Shown piece by piece: positions 17,699-25,490 of a DNA stretch of 64,000 nucleotides. This DNA is from Haloarcula sebkhae (lineage in GTDB: Archaea > Halobacteriota > Halobacteria > Halobacteriales > Haloarculaceae), in assembly GCF_014647415.1 (NCBI RefSeq), contig NZ_BMPD01000002.1, positions 524,324-588,323 on the forward strand. Reading direction: 5' to 3'. A program made the translations under genes and the position numbers. The first letter of the stretch is position 1, and each line of letters opens with the position of its first letter. The notes under the pieces were generated by a model. That model was not told the DNA's origin. It saw nothing but the letters and a program-made list of their open reading frames with translations, and did not search any database.

Positions 17699-18769
17699 TC
17701 AGACGACTTCGACGAGCCTGCGTTCGTGTCGCCCGACGCGGACCCGCAGCCAGCCGCGCAGTTCCTCGTCGAGGTCGGAATCACCTGTATCGACGCGGAG
17801 CGTGCCGATGCCGTCCAGTTTCCGCCGTGAGGCGACCACTTCGAGGTCACACTGGCTGATGACCGCCGGCGATAGCTGCTGGTTCCCCCGACCGAACACG
17901 AACCCCTGCCCGCCGATAGGCGAGACGACGATGACGTTCCGGTCGCCGAGGGCGTCGAGGATGTCAGATTCAGCGGCATCGCGGGCAAGCACCTCCCCGT
18001 CACGCCACACGTCCACGCCGAGGGTCGTCCCGTCAAACCCGAGTTGTTCCTTGATAGCGCCGACAGTACTCCCCGGACCAAGGACGTAGGTGACGCCCGA
18101 CTCGACGGCGTCAGCGACGCTCTCGGCGAGGGAGTCGACACTGCCGCCGCCCAGTTGCTTGGCCGACTGGCGCTGGTCGGCGACGGGGACCTCCGCGACG
18201 GCCCGGAGCTCAGTGACCACTTCTCCACCTCTAAAAGCGTCCTCGTCGATGTCGTTGACCTCCGCGCGCTCCGTCTCGGAGAAGCGGGCGACGATTCGCC
18301 CGGCCGCACGCGGCGACACGCCAAACACGGAGGAGTACACCTTAACACCAGCTGGGACGCCCAGAATCGGGATGTCCGCGTTCAGTCCGTCAAGCGTCGT
18401 CGCCACGTCGACGGCCGTGCCGTCGCCGCCGACGAACAGAATCACGTCCACGTCCGCCTCGACGAACGCTCGGATCGCGTCTCGTGTGTCATCGCTCATC
18501 GTCTCGTCGGGATTCGCCGGGGAGCCGACCACTGTCGGGTCGAACCCTGTCTCGCGGGCGAGTCCCGCCCCCATCGGGTCGCCGTACGCAAGCAGTTCCA
18601 CGTCCGCCCCGATGTCGGCGAGCGATTCCAGCGCTGTCTGTGCCCGGTCCGGTGCGCGTTGCTCCGCACCGCGGCGGCGCGCCTCCGCAATCTTCCCGTC
18701 AGTGCCCTTGAGGCCGACGCGGCCGCCCATGCCGGCGATGGGGTTGACCACAACACCGATTCGTCGCAT
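17699..18769 (-). CDS. ATP-NAD kinase family protein
   Basis: A 356-residue protein starting MRRIGVVVNPIAGMGGRVGL. The NAD-kinase/diacylglycerol-kinase signature GGDGT occurs in VDVILFVGGDGTAVDVATTL, and a second conserved region is SPIGGQGFVFGRGNQQLSP. This belongs to the COG3199 branch, predicted to phosphorylate NAD or a related nucleotide with ATP. Its true substrate in archaea is not certain. A separate canonical NAD kinase is expected elsewhere in the genome. Confidence 0.88.
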   Translation of the reverse strand: MRRIGVVVNPIAGMGGRVGLKGTDGKIAEARRRGAEQRAPDRAQTALESLADIGADVELLAYGDPMGAGLARETGFDPTVVGSPANPDETMSDDTRDAIRAFVEADVDVILFVGGDGTAVDVATTLDGLNADIPILGVPAGVKVYSSVFGVSPRAAGRIVARFSETERAEVNDIDEDAFRGGEVVTELRAVAEVPVADQRQSAKQLGGGSVDSLAESVADAVESGVTYVLGPGSTVGAIKEQLGFDGTTLGVDVWRDGEVLARDAAESDILDALGDRNVIVVSPIGGQGFVFGRGNQQLSPAVISQCDLEVVASRRKLDGIGTLRVDTGDSDLDEELRGWLRVRVGRHERRLVEVV

Positions 18770-18848
18770 TCGCCGTCACTACGCGACCCCGCGGCAAAAG
18801 CGGCCCGGGAGCGTGCCTTTCAAGCCACCCCACGCAGAACGCACTGCT

Positions 18849-18965
18849 ATGTCAGTCGTACTCCAGAGTGGCGTCCAGACAGGAATCATCAACGCGTCCG
18901 GCGCAGTCATCACGCTCGGTGGCCTGCTGCTTACGTTTCTCTGGCTGAACCACCTCTACCGGTAG
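18849..18965 (+). CDS. 38-residue single-helix membrane peptide
   Basis: A short frame, MSVVLQSGVQTGIINASGAV then ITLGGLLLTFLWLNHLYR, ending 3 bp before the convergent CinA-like gene. It encodes one hydrophobic helix with an aromatic basic end. It sits in a gap that no other gene explains, and the sequence has the look of a real membrane peptide rather than a shadow. It is too short to be certain. Confidence 0.5.
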   Translation: MSVVLQSGVQTGIINASGAVITLGGLLLTFLWLNHLYR

Positions 18966-19661
18966 TCACTCCGCCGTCGGTGACTCGACGCGGTCGCTGA
19001 ACCACGCCGCCGCCTCCTCGACTAGCTCTTCCTCTGTCCCCTCGAACCGGACGGTTACGTGGTCGCCGGGATAGCTACCGACCTTGACCGGGAACTGCTC
19101 CTGTACCTCGGCGAGTCGGTCAAGCAGTGCGCTCTCGGGCTCATCGGCGTCGACGGTGCGAACGTACCGCTGCTCGCCGGAGAACTCGCCCGCAATCTCC
19201 TCGAACATCCGCTTCATCTCGGCTGGTACGCCCGGCAAGACGTAACAGTTCTCGACGACACAGCCGGGCGCGACGCCCTCGTGGTTGGGCAAGACACGGG
19301 ACCCCTCCGGCACGTCCCCCGTCCCGTCGGTCAGGTCGTCGCGCGTGTACCCGCCGTGTTCCTCAAGCCACGCGAGGGCGTCCTCGCTCTCGACGACGTC
19401 CCGCCCGAACGCCGCGGCGACGGCTTCGATTGTCTTGTCGTCGTGCGTCGGTCCGAGGCCGCCGGTAACGATGACGGCGTCGAACTCCGCGTGGTACTCG
19501 TTGACCACGCGGGCAATATCTGCGATCTCGTCGGGGACGACCGTCGTTCGGCCGACAGTGACGCCACGCTCTGCGAGCTGTTGTCCCAGCCACGCGGCGT
19601 TCGTGTTGACCGTCTCGCCACTGAGCAGTTCGTCTCCGACGGTGACTACCGCGACGCGCAT
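18966..19661 (-). CDS. CinA-type molybdopterin-binding domain protein
   Basis: A 231-residue protein, MRVAVVTVGDELLSGETVNT, with the MoaB/MogA fold: VTVGDELLSG near the N-terminus, VIVTGGLGPTHDDKTIEAVA around residue 65 and LPGVPAEMKRMF near residue 150. It matches the N-terminal half of bacterial CinA (competence/damage inducible; nicotinamide nucleotide or ADP-ribose pyrophosphatase activity is known in some members). The amidase half is absent, which is normal for archaeal members. Confidence 0.88.
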   Translation of the reverse strand: MRVAVVTVGDELLSGETVNTNAAWLGQQLAERGVTVGRTTVVPDEIADIARVVNEYHAEFDAVIVTGGLGPTHDDKTIEAVAAAFGRDVVESEDALAWLEEHGGYTRDDLTDGTGDVPEGSRVLPNHEGVAPGCVVENCYVLPGVPAEMKRMFEEIAGEFSGEQRYVRTVDADEPESALLDRLAEVQEQFPVKVGSYPGDHVTVRFEGTEEELVEEAAAWFSDRVESPTAE

Positions 19662-19741
19662 ACCGCCCGATTGGACTGGGGGACACAAATACTGTCGGTC
19701 ACAGAACGTGGTAACTGTGCATCCGTTGAATCGGAGAGAAA

Positions 19742-19816
19742 TGCTCCGTCAGGGATTTGAACCCTAGTCATCACCGTGAGAGGGTGATATGATTGGCCGG
19801 ACTACACCAACGGAGC
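19742..19816 (-). tRNA. tRNA-Glu (CUC)
   Basis: On the minus strand GCTCCGT pairs with ACGGAGC as the acceptor stem; the D-arm starts TGGTGTAGTCCGG; the anticodon arm is TCACC, loop CTCTCAC, GGTGA, giving anticodon CTC; the T-arm is AGGG, loop TTCAAAT, CCCT. The discriminator is A, and CCA is not encoded. The fold is complete and no intron is visible. Confidence 0.95.
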
Positions 19817-19956
19817 GTACACAAGTTCGTAGCGAGGATATACGTATAATCATTGCGTTTCAGCCCCGCCCTGTGCTGGTTTATCATGCTGTCAGCTGTA
19901 ACTATTACCAGATGTCTGCGGTGGCGAAACGCGACACAGACGCACAGCCGACGGTA

Positions 19957-21144
19957 TCACTCGTCGTCGAACGGTGACCCGGCGGCGTCGGGCTCCTGAC
20001 CGGCGAGGCTGATAATGTTCTCACGCCCGACTCTGAGCTTCGAGATGTCGCCGTCGTCTTCCATGTCCGAAAGGAGCATACTCACCTTCGACTTCGACCA
20101 GTCGGTGCTGTCGACGATGTCGACTTGCTTCATTCGGCCGCCGTTCTCCTCCAGCAGTTTGCGGACGCGGTCGCTGTCGGTGAGTAGTTCTTCATCGGGG
20201 ACTGCCGGTTCCTCCGTTGTGTCGGTGTCTGCCGCAGTCTCACTCGGCGGAGCCGTCGACGACTGCTCCGTGTCCGTAGCCGCCGACGGTGACGCAGCGG
20301 GCGGTTCGTCGTCGTCACGTCCCAGCACCTGTCCCAGTGCCCCGGACCGCCACGCGGCCGCACCGCCGGCGACGATGACGATCACGACGACAGCGGCCGG
20401 GAGCAGCCACGACGGACCGCTGGCGGCCTCGCCAGCTGTGTCACCGCCCGCCGTGGTGGCTCGCTCAGTGCCAGCGCTCTGACCGGTTTCGCGCGGTTGC
20501 AGTTCCACGTAAGGCCGGCGGTCGTTGAACGACTGCTCGCCGTTCCACGTGACGCTCTCGCTGTTTTCGAGCGAATCGGGAGCGCTCTGTGAGTCCGGCG
20601 TCGGCCGGACGTCGGCGAATTTCAGTCCGGGGCCGCGCTCGAAGACGAACGACTGGCTCGACCCGATGTAGAACCCGCCGTCGAACACGTCGCTGACCTT
20701 GACTGCGTCGCCCTCGACGACCGCGAAGTTACGCCAGCGGAACGACATCTGCACTGTACCAGTGTTTTGCAGCGGGTCGACCGTCGCCGACCGGTCGTAG
20801 TCGGTCGCACTCATGTCCCGGCCAGTCACGTTCGCCCCGTACCGTGTCAGCAGTGTCGACTGCTCGACGAAATTCCGGTACAGTGGCTGCTCCGATTGCT
20901 CGAACTCCGTGGCGAACTCCTCGAACTGCTGTTGCTCGGATTCGTTCTCGAGCGGGGTCCTGTGGATGATTGCCCACTCCGCGGACCCGTTCTGATACAG
21001 CGTGACCTGGAACGTCGTCCGGTCGAACCTGTCGGGCGTCTGGACGCCGACGCTCTCGTCGGCCGGCTGTGACATCGCCAGCGGCGCGGCACCGCTCCCC
21101 AGCAGGAGAACCAGCACAAGACTGGCGACGACCAGGCGTACCAT
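19957..21144 (-). CDS. Secreted-domain, membrane-anchored winged-helix protein
   Basis: A 395-residue protein with an N-terminal signal (MVRLVVASLVLVLLLGSGAA), an extracytoplasmic beta-rich domain of about 200 residues (TTFQVTLYQNGSAEWAIIHR; FAVVEGDAVKVSDVFDGGFY), one membrane helix (WLLPAAVVVIVIVAGGAAAW), an acidic linker and a C-terminal cytoplasmic winged helix (QVDIVDSTDWSKSKVSMLLS). The layout suggests a one-component sensor: an outside domain controlling an inside DNA-binding domain. Start 21144 is chosen because a TATA box (21170-21175) lies 26 bp upstream; ATG 21171 would precede it. Confidence 0.82.
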   Translation of the reverse strand: MVRLVVASLVLVLLLGSGAAPLAMSQPADESVGVQTPDRFDRTTFQVTLYQNGSAEWAIIHRTPLENESEQQQFEEFATEFEQSEQPLYRNFVEQSTLLTRYGANVTGRDMSATDYDRSATVDPLQNTGTVQMSFRWRNFAVVEGDAVKVSDVFDGGFYIGSSQSFVFERGPGLKFADVRPTPDSQSAPDSLENSESVTWNGEQSFNDRRPYVELQPRETGQSAGTERATTAGGDTAGEAASGPSWLLPAAVVVIVIVAGGAAAWRSGALGQVLGRDDDEPPAASPSAATDTEQSSTAPPSETAADTDTTEEPAVPDEELLTDSDRVRKLLEENGGRMKQVDIVDSTDWSKSKVSMLLSDMEDDGDISKLRVGRENIISLAGQEPDAAGSPFDDE

Positions 21145-21169
21145 CTGTCGTATATCATCGATGGACCGC

Positions 21170-21175
21170 ATAAAA
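21170..21175 (-). promoter_or_regulatory. TATA box for the membrane-anchored winged-helix gene
   Basis: TTTTAT on the minus strand, 25 bp before ATG 21144. It decides between two in-frame ATG codons. Confidence 0.5.
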
Positions 21176-21405
21176 GCGCTGTGAATAGCACTGTTCTCAG
21201 CCAGTATCCGGCCAGTGTCCGGTGATTTTTCGAGACTGGTACGACTCAAATCGGTGGTGACCGAAACTGGTATCGCGCGCCGTGCGAGCGCTCGAATATC
21301 CCGGTCCGCACTGGGTTCGAAGTGGCTCTATTCGACAGTCTGTACCGTGGTATCACTAGTCTCTCGCTTGACACGCGACCATGGGAGGGGGCGATTCTTG
21401 TTTTG

Positions 21406-21453
21406 ACACCGGTGTCTTGGCTTCTACACCGGTATTTCACATGAATTTCCGGT
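21406..21453 (+). promoter_or_regulatory. Three phased ACACCGGT-like half-sites upstream of liv operon
   Basis: ACACCGGT at 21406-21413 and 21426-21433, and TTTCCGGT at 21446-21453, begin exactly 20 bp apart (about two helical turns). The first lies in a perfect palindrome GACACCGGTGTC (21405-21416). They end 3 bp before the TATA box, where a regulator could affect TFB or TBP binding. Confidence 0.55.
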
Positions 21454-21456
21454 GGG

Positions 21457-21463
21457 TTATTTA
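21457..21463 (+). promoter_or_regulatory. TATA box of the liv operon
   Basis: TTATTTA, 28 bp before the ATG at 21492, consistent with a leaderless or nearly leaderless mRNA. Confidence 0.6.
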
Positions 21464-21491
21464 GACAGGAAGGTCCAACGAACGGTAACCT

Positions 21492-22607
21492 ATGGGAATT
21501 GCCGAGTTCGCAAGAGATGGCCGTGTGGTGATGGGTGACCGGCCGGGGGCAGCAGTGGTGGCCGCCGTAAGTGGCTTCCTCTTGCTGGATTTAGTTGCAA
21601 AGCTCGCTGGGACAACCGTGTTCTTCCTCGGGACCAGATTACTGGGTGGGTCCCTCACCGTGGGCTCGTTGCTCTCGATGGTGGTGGACGGACTGCTTGT
21701 CGGACTGGCGGTCGGGCTCGCCGGAATCGGCCTGTCGATGACCTACAGCATCCTCGACTTCGCCAACTTCGCACACGGGGACACGGTGACTGCTGGGGCG
21801 TTCCTGGGGTGGGTCGCCGCGTACATCACCGCCGGCCTCGGGACCGGAGCCCCGATTTCCGAACTGTTCATGCTCAATTCGGGGCGGCAGTTGAGCACTG
21901 TTTCAACGTTCCTTCCAGTGCTTCTCGGACTCGTCGTCGCCGGTATCGGGTCGGTCGCCGTCGTGTTGCTCGTCGACCGCCTCACCTATCGCCCCATGCG
22001 CAATACGGACAACATCTCTTTGCTGATTGCGTCAATCGGTGTCGCGCTTGCGCTGCGCTATCTCATTGCATTCGTCTTCGGCACACAGACAAGCGGGGTC
22101 GCAAGCGGTGGGCTTCGGGTGACGCTGTTCTCGATGATTTCGATAACCGACAACGAGATCACTCTTCTGGTGGTGTCGGTCCTGTTGATGCTCGGCGTCC
22201 ACCTGCTGTTACAGCGGACGAAGCTCGGCAAAGCAATGCGGGCGATGGCCGACAACGAAGACCTCGCACGCGTGACCGGGATTCCGACCGAACGCGTGAT
22301 CCGGCTCACGTGGATTCTCGGCGGTGGCCTGGCAGGCATCGGCGGCTACCTCCTTGTGCTCGAAAGCGGCACGATATCGTTCAACTTCGGCTGGATTCTG
22401 CTCCTGCTCATCTTCGCCGCGGTCATCGTCGGCGGCATCGGCTCGATATACGGGGCAATGGCCGGCGGGATTCTCATCGGGCTGGTCGATAGTCTGGCCC
22501 TGATCTGGTTGCCATCCGGACTGACGCGGGCCTCTGCGTTTCTGGTGCTCATCGTCGTCCTGTTGTTGCGCCCGTCCGGCATCTTCGGGGGGGTGTCGAC
22601 AGCATGA
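21492..22607 (+). CDS. livH: Branched-chain amino acid-type ABC transporter permease (LivH)
   Basis: A 371-residue membrane protein with about nine helices. After a roughly 50-residue N-terminal extension with one helix, the LivH core begins at VVDGLLVGLAVGLAGIGLSM and includes SILDFANFAHGDTVTAGAFL, RAMADNEDLARVTGIPTERV (the EAA-like loop contacting the ATPases) and VGGIGSIYGAMAGGILIGLV. It forms one half of the translocation pore for a branched-chain amino acid, amide or urea-like substrate; the substrate cannot be fixed from sequence. First gene of livH-livM-livG-livF; it overlaps livM by 4 nt. Confidence 0.92.
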   Translation: MGIAEFARDGRVVMGDRPGAAVVAAVSGFLLLDLVAKLAGTTVFFLGTRLLGGSLTVGSLLSMVVDGLLVGLAVGLAGIGLSMTYSILDFANFAHGDTVTAGAFLGWVAAYITAGLGTGAPISELFMLNSGRQLSTVSTFLPVLLGLVVAGIGSVAVVLLVDRLTYRPMRNTDNISLLIASIGVALALRYLIAFVFGTQTSGVASGGLRVTLFSMISITDNEITLLVVSVLLMLGVHLLLQRTKLGKAMRAMADNEDLARVTGIPTERVIRLTWILGGGLAGIGGYLLVLESGTISFNFGWILLLLIFAAVIVGGIGSIYGAMAGGILIGLVDSLALIWLPSGLTRASAFLVLIVVLLLRPSGIFGGVSTA

Positions 22608-23887
22608 GTACTGTTGACAGCGTTCGAAACCGTCTGGACACGCTCCCGGACGTGGGACTGGTCATCGGCTTCATCGCAAGTATCTGGGCCGTCATGCTCG
22701 TGCTGGCGATCGCTGTCGGCGGGGCGAACTGGGCGAACCTTGCCGCCGGCTTCATCGGGAGCGTGACCGTCCTCATGGGCGGCTACGCCATCCTCGCACT
22801 GGCGCTGAATCTCCAGTGGGGGTACACCGGCCTGTTCAATATCGGTATTGCAGGGTTCATGGCTGTCGGCGCGTACACGACGGCAGTTCTCACTGCGCCG
22901 ACGGACCCGGCCGCCGGCGCTGTCCCGGGGCTCGGCCTCCCGCTGTGGGTCGGCCTCATCGGGGGCATGGTGATGGCCGCCATTATCGGCGGTCTCGCGG
23001 CGCTGCCGGCACTCCGACTGAAGGCCGACTATCTCGCCATCGTGACGGTCGCGTTCTCTGAGATCATTCGACTCGTCGTCAACTGGAACGGTCTCGCCGA
23101 GGTCTCGCTGTTCGGAGTGCCGTTCGGAACCGGCGGCGCGACTGGGATCTCGTTCAAGTCTGCGAACGAGGTCGCGTCGACGTTCATCAACGGCGTTGGG
23201 CAGCCGATCGTAGCTGCCGCAGAGGGTGTCGGCGTCTCCGGGCCGAACCTGGCGAACCTCACGTACGGGATACTTCTCCTGCTGGTCGTGGCTGCGAGCT
23301 ACTGGGTGCTCGCCCGTATCACGAACTCGCCGTTCGGTCGCGTGCTGAAGGCGATCCGCGAGGACGAGACTGTGACCCAGTCACTCGGCAAAGACACCCG
23401 GCGGTTCAAGATCAAGACGTTCATGATCGGCTGTGCGCTGATGGGGCTGGCCGGCGTCCTGTTCCGCGGACAGGCGGGCTACGTCAGCCCACAGCAGTTC
23501 AGACCGACGATCACGTTCTACGTGTTCGCGGCGCTCATCATCGGCGGCTCCGGGTCTAACACCGGGAGCATCATCGGCGCGGCGACGTTCTCCGGGCTGC
23601 TGTTCTACCTGCCCGCGCGGCTGGGCGAGAACGTCTCGCTGGGCGGCACTCGTGCCCCTGGCAACATCATCGACGCAGTCGCCGGACTCGGGTCGCTGGA
23701 CCCGCTTCCCCTCCTTGCATACACCATTAGCAACATCAGTACGCTCCGGTTCGTCCTCATCGGCGTCGTGCTGATATACATCATCCAGAACCAGCCAGAC
23801 GGGCTGCTCGGCCACCGGAACGAACCTGCAACAAGTGTGAGCCTCGACAGACCGCAGTCGGGGTCCGGAGGTGAGACAGATGAGTGA
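22604..23887 (+). CDS. livM: Branched-chain amino acid-type ABC transporter permease (LivM)
   Basis: A 427-residue permease with about ten helices and the LivM pattern: NLQWGYTGLFNIGIAGFMAV near residue 70, LPALRLKADYLAIVTVAFSE, then the cytoplasmic loop GRVLKAIREDETVTQSLGKD that couples to the ATPases, and IIGGSGSNTGSIIGAATFSG near the C-terminus. It pairs with LivH. The start overlaps livH (ATGA) and its end overlaps livG by 8 nt, indicating one transcript. Confidence 0.92.
   Translation: MSTVDSVRNRLDTLPDVGLVIGFIASIWAVMLVLAIAVGGANWANLAAGFIGSVTVLMGGYAILALALNLQWGYTGLFNIGIAGFMAVGAYTTAVLTAPTDPAAGAVPGLGLPLWVGLIGGMVMAAIIGGLAALPALRLKADYLAIVTVAFSEIIRLVVNWNGLAEVSLFGVPFGTGGATGISFKSANEVASTFINGVGQPIVAAAEGVGVSGPNLANLTYGILLLLVVAASYWVLARITNSPFGRVLKAIREDETVTQSLGKDTRRFKIKTFMIGCALMGLAGVLFRGQAGYVSPQQFRPTITFYVFAALIIGGSGSNTGSIIGAATFSGLLFYLPARLGENVSLGGTRAPGNIIDAVAGLGSLDPLPLLAYTISNISTLRFVLIGVVLIYIIQNQPDGLLGHRNEPATSVSLDRPQSGSGGETDE
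23867..23874 (+). promoter_or_regulatory. Strong Shine-Dalgarno site that fixes the livG start
   Basis: GGAGGTGA, five bases before ATG 23880, inside the end of livM. It selects 23880 over the upstream GTG at 23871. Confidence 0.7.
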
Positions 23888-24710
23888 ACCCGACGCGGCA
23901 CCGCGACAGGAGACCGCCGTCACGAGCGACGCGATCGAGTCGCCGCTGCTGGAAGTCGACGGCCTCCGCAAGGAGTTCGGCGGCGTCGTCGCGGTCGACG
24001 GGGCAACGTTCTCCGTGGCAGAGGGGTCGCTCACTGGTCTCATCGGCCCGAACGGGGCCGGCAAGTCGACGACGTTCAACTGCATCACGGGCATTCACGA
24101 GCCGACTGGTGGCCGGGTCACCTTCGACGGCCAGAGCATTACCGGGCTCCCACCGTACACACTCGCAAACCGCGGGCTGGTCCGGACGTTCCAGATCGCC
24201 CGCGAACTGTCCGAGATGACCGTCATAGAGAACGTGATGCTCGCGCCGGGTGGACAGGTCGGCGAGTCGGTCATCCGGTCGGTGACGCCGGGACTGCGCG
24301 GCGATGTCATCGAGGCAGAGACGGCTGTTCGCGACCGCGCGTGGGAGACGCTGGAGTTCTTCGAGATCAACCATCTCGCCCACGAGAACGCCGGTAATCT
24401 CTCCGGCGGTCAGCGGAAACTGCTGGAGATGGCGCGGGTCCTGATGACCGAGCCCGAGATGATCCTGCTGGACGAGCCACTTGCCGGTGTCAATCCGACG
24501 CTAGAGGAGAAACTACTGGAGCGGATTCACGAACTCCGCCGAGAGCAGGGCCTGACCTTCCTGCTGGTCGAACACGACATGGACGTCATCATGAACAACT
24601 GCGAACACATCATCGTCATGCATCAGGGGAGCGTCCTCGCTGAAGGGGACGCCGAGACTATCAAATCGGACGAGCGGGTACTGGAGGCGTACCTGGGAGG
24701 TGACGTATGA
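23880..24710 (+). CDS. livG: Branched-chain amino acid-type ABC transporter ATPase (LivG)
   Basis: A 276-residue ABC ATPase. Walker A is GPNGAGKSTTFN, the Q-loop region is TFQIARELSEMTVIENVM, the signature is NLSGGQRKLLEMARVL and Walker B is MILLDEPLAGVNP, followed by the switch His in VEHDMDVIM. The long insert before the signature (MLAPGGQVGESVIRSV) and NPTLEEKLLERIHEL are typical of LivG. It powers uptake with LivF. The start follows a strong ribosome site, and its end overlaps livF by 4 nt. Confidence 0.94.
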   Translation: MSEPDAAPRQETAVTSDAIESPLLEVDGLRKEFGGVVAVDGATFSVAEGSLTGLIGPNGAGKSTTFNCITGIHEPTGGRVTFDGQSITGLPPYTLANRGLVRTFQIARELSEMTVIENVMLAPGGQVGESVIRSVTPGLRGDVIEAETAVRDRAWETLEFFEINHLAHENAGNLSGGQRKLLEMARVLMTEPEMILLDEPLAGVNPTLEEKLLERIHELRREQGLTFLLVEHDMDVIMNNCEHIIVMHQGSVLAEGDAETIKSDERVLEAYLGGDV

Positions 24711-25462
24711 GCCAGCGCGCGACGGAGTCCGAAGCTGTCACGCTCCCTGACCCGGCCGAACGACTCCTCGCCATCCGGGACCTCGATGCGGGCTATGGCG
24801 ACCTGCAGGTCCTCAGTGACGTCCACATGGACGTCGCCGACGGCGAGTATGTCGTTATCGTCGGCCCGAACGGGGCCGGCAAGTCGACAGTGATGAAGTC
24901 CGTCTTCGGCCTGACGACGTACATGGGCGGGGAGGTCATCTTCAGCGGGACCGATATCAGCCAGCGCAATCCCGACGAGATCATTTACGAGGGCATCAGC
25001 TACGTCCCCCAGACCGGAAACGTGTTTGGCTCCCTGAGCGTCCGCGAGAACCTCGAAATGGGTGCGTACATCCTCGACGAGGTGCCGGAAGACCGGATTG
25101 AAGACGTGTACGACAGGTTCCCCATTCTCCGGGAGCGGTCCGATCAGTCGGCCGGGACGCTGTCGGGCGGCCAACAGCAGATGCTCGCCATGGGGCGGGC
25201 GCTGATGCTCGACCCCGACCTGCTGTTGCTCGACGAACCCTCCGCCGGGCTCGCCCCCGACCTCGTCGACGATATGTTCGACCGCATCGACCGCATCAAC
25301 GACGACGGCACGGCTATTCTGATGGTCGAGCAAAACGCGAAGGAGGCACTCCGACGGTGTGATCGGGGCTACGTGCTCGTACAGGGCCAGAACCGCTACG
25401 AGGACGAAGGAACGGTCCTCCTCAACGACGAGCAGGTTCGGCAGGACTTCCTCGGCGGATAA
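24707..25462 (+). CDS. livF: Branched-chain amino acid-type ABC transporter ATPase (LivF)
   Basis: A 251-residue ABC ATPase with Walker A GPNGAGKSTVMK, the LivF-type SYVPQTGNVFGSLSVRENL, signature TLSGGQQQMLAMGRALM, Walker B LLLLDEPSAGLAPD and switch MVEQNAKEALRRCDRGYVL. It is the last gene of the permease-ATPase operon. GGAGGTGA lies just before the start. Its stop is 28 bp from the stop of the convergent substrate-binding protein gene. Confidence 0.94.
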   Translation: MSQRATESEAVTLPDPAERLLAIRDLDAGYGDLQVLSDVHMDVADGEYVVIVGPNGAGKSTVMKSVFGLTTYMGGEVIFSGTDISQRNPDEIIYEGISYVPQTGNVFGSLSVRENLEMGAYILDEVPEDRIEDVYDRFPILRERSDQSAGTLSGGQQQMLAMGRALMLDPDLLLLDEPSAGLAPDLVDDMFDRIDRINDDGTAILMVEQNAKEALRRCDRGYVLVQGQNRYEDEGTVLLNDEQVRQDFLGG

Positions 25463-25466
25463 CTCG

Positions 25467-25472
25467 AAAAAA
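25467..25472 (-). terminator. Poly-T terminator for the substrate-binding protein gene
   Basis: Six T on the minus strand 18-23 bp beyond the stop at 25491, in the 28-bp gap between convergent genes. Confidence 0.45.
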
Positions 25473-25490
25473 GCGGCGCTGACAGCTCCG

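Larger units (their letters stand above)
21145..21491. other. 347-bp divergent intergenic region
   Basis: Lies between the divergent winged-helix gene and the liv operon. It holds both promoters and three CCGGT-containing half-sites spaced 20 bp apart next to the liv TATA box. The middle part (21230-21400) shows no credible gene. Confidence 0.7.

Noticed and set aside
23867-23879. GTG start at 23871 for livG
   Set aside because: It lies within the ribosome-binding sequence GGAGGTGA; ATG 23880 has ideal spacing.
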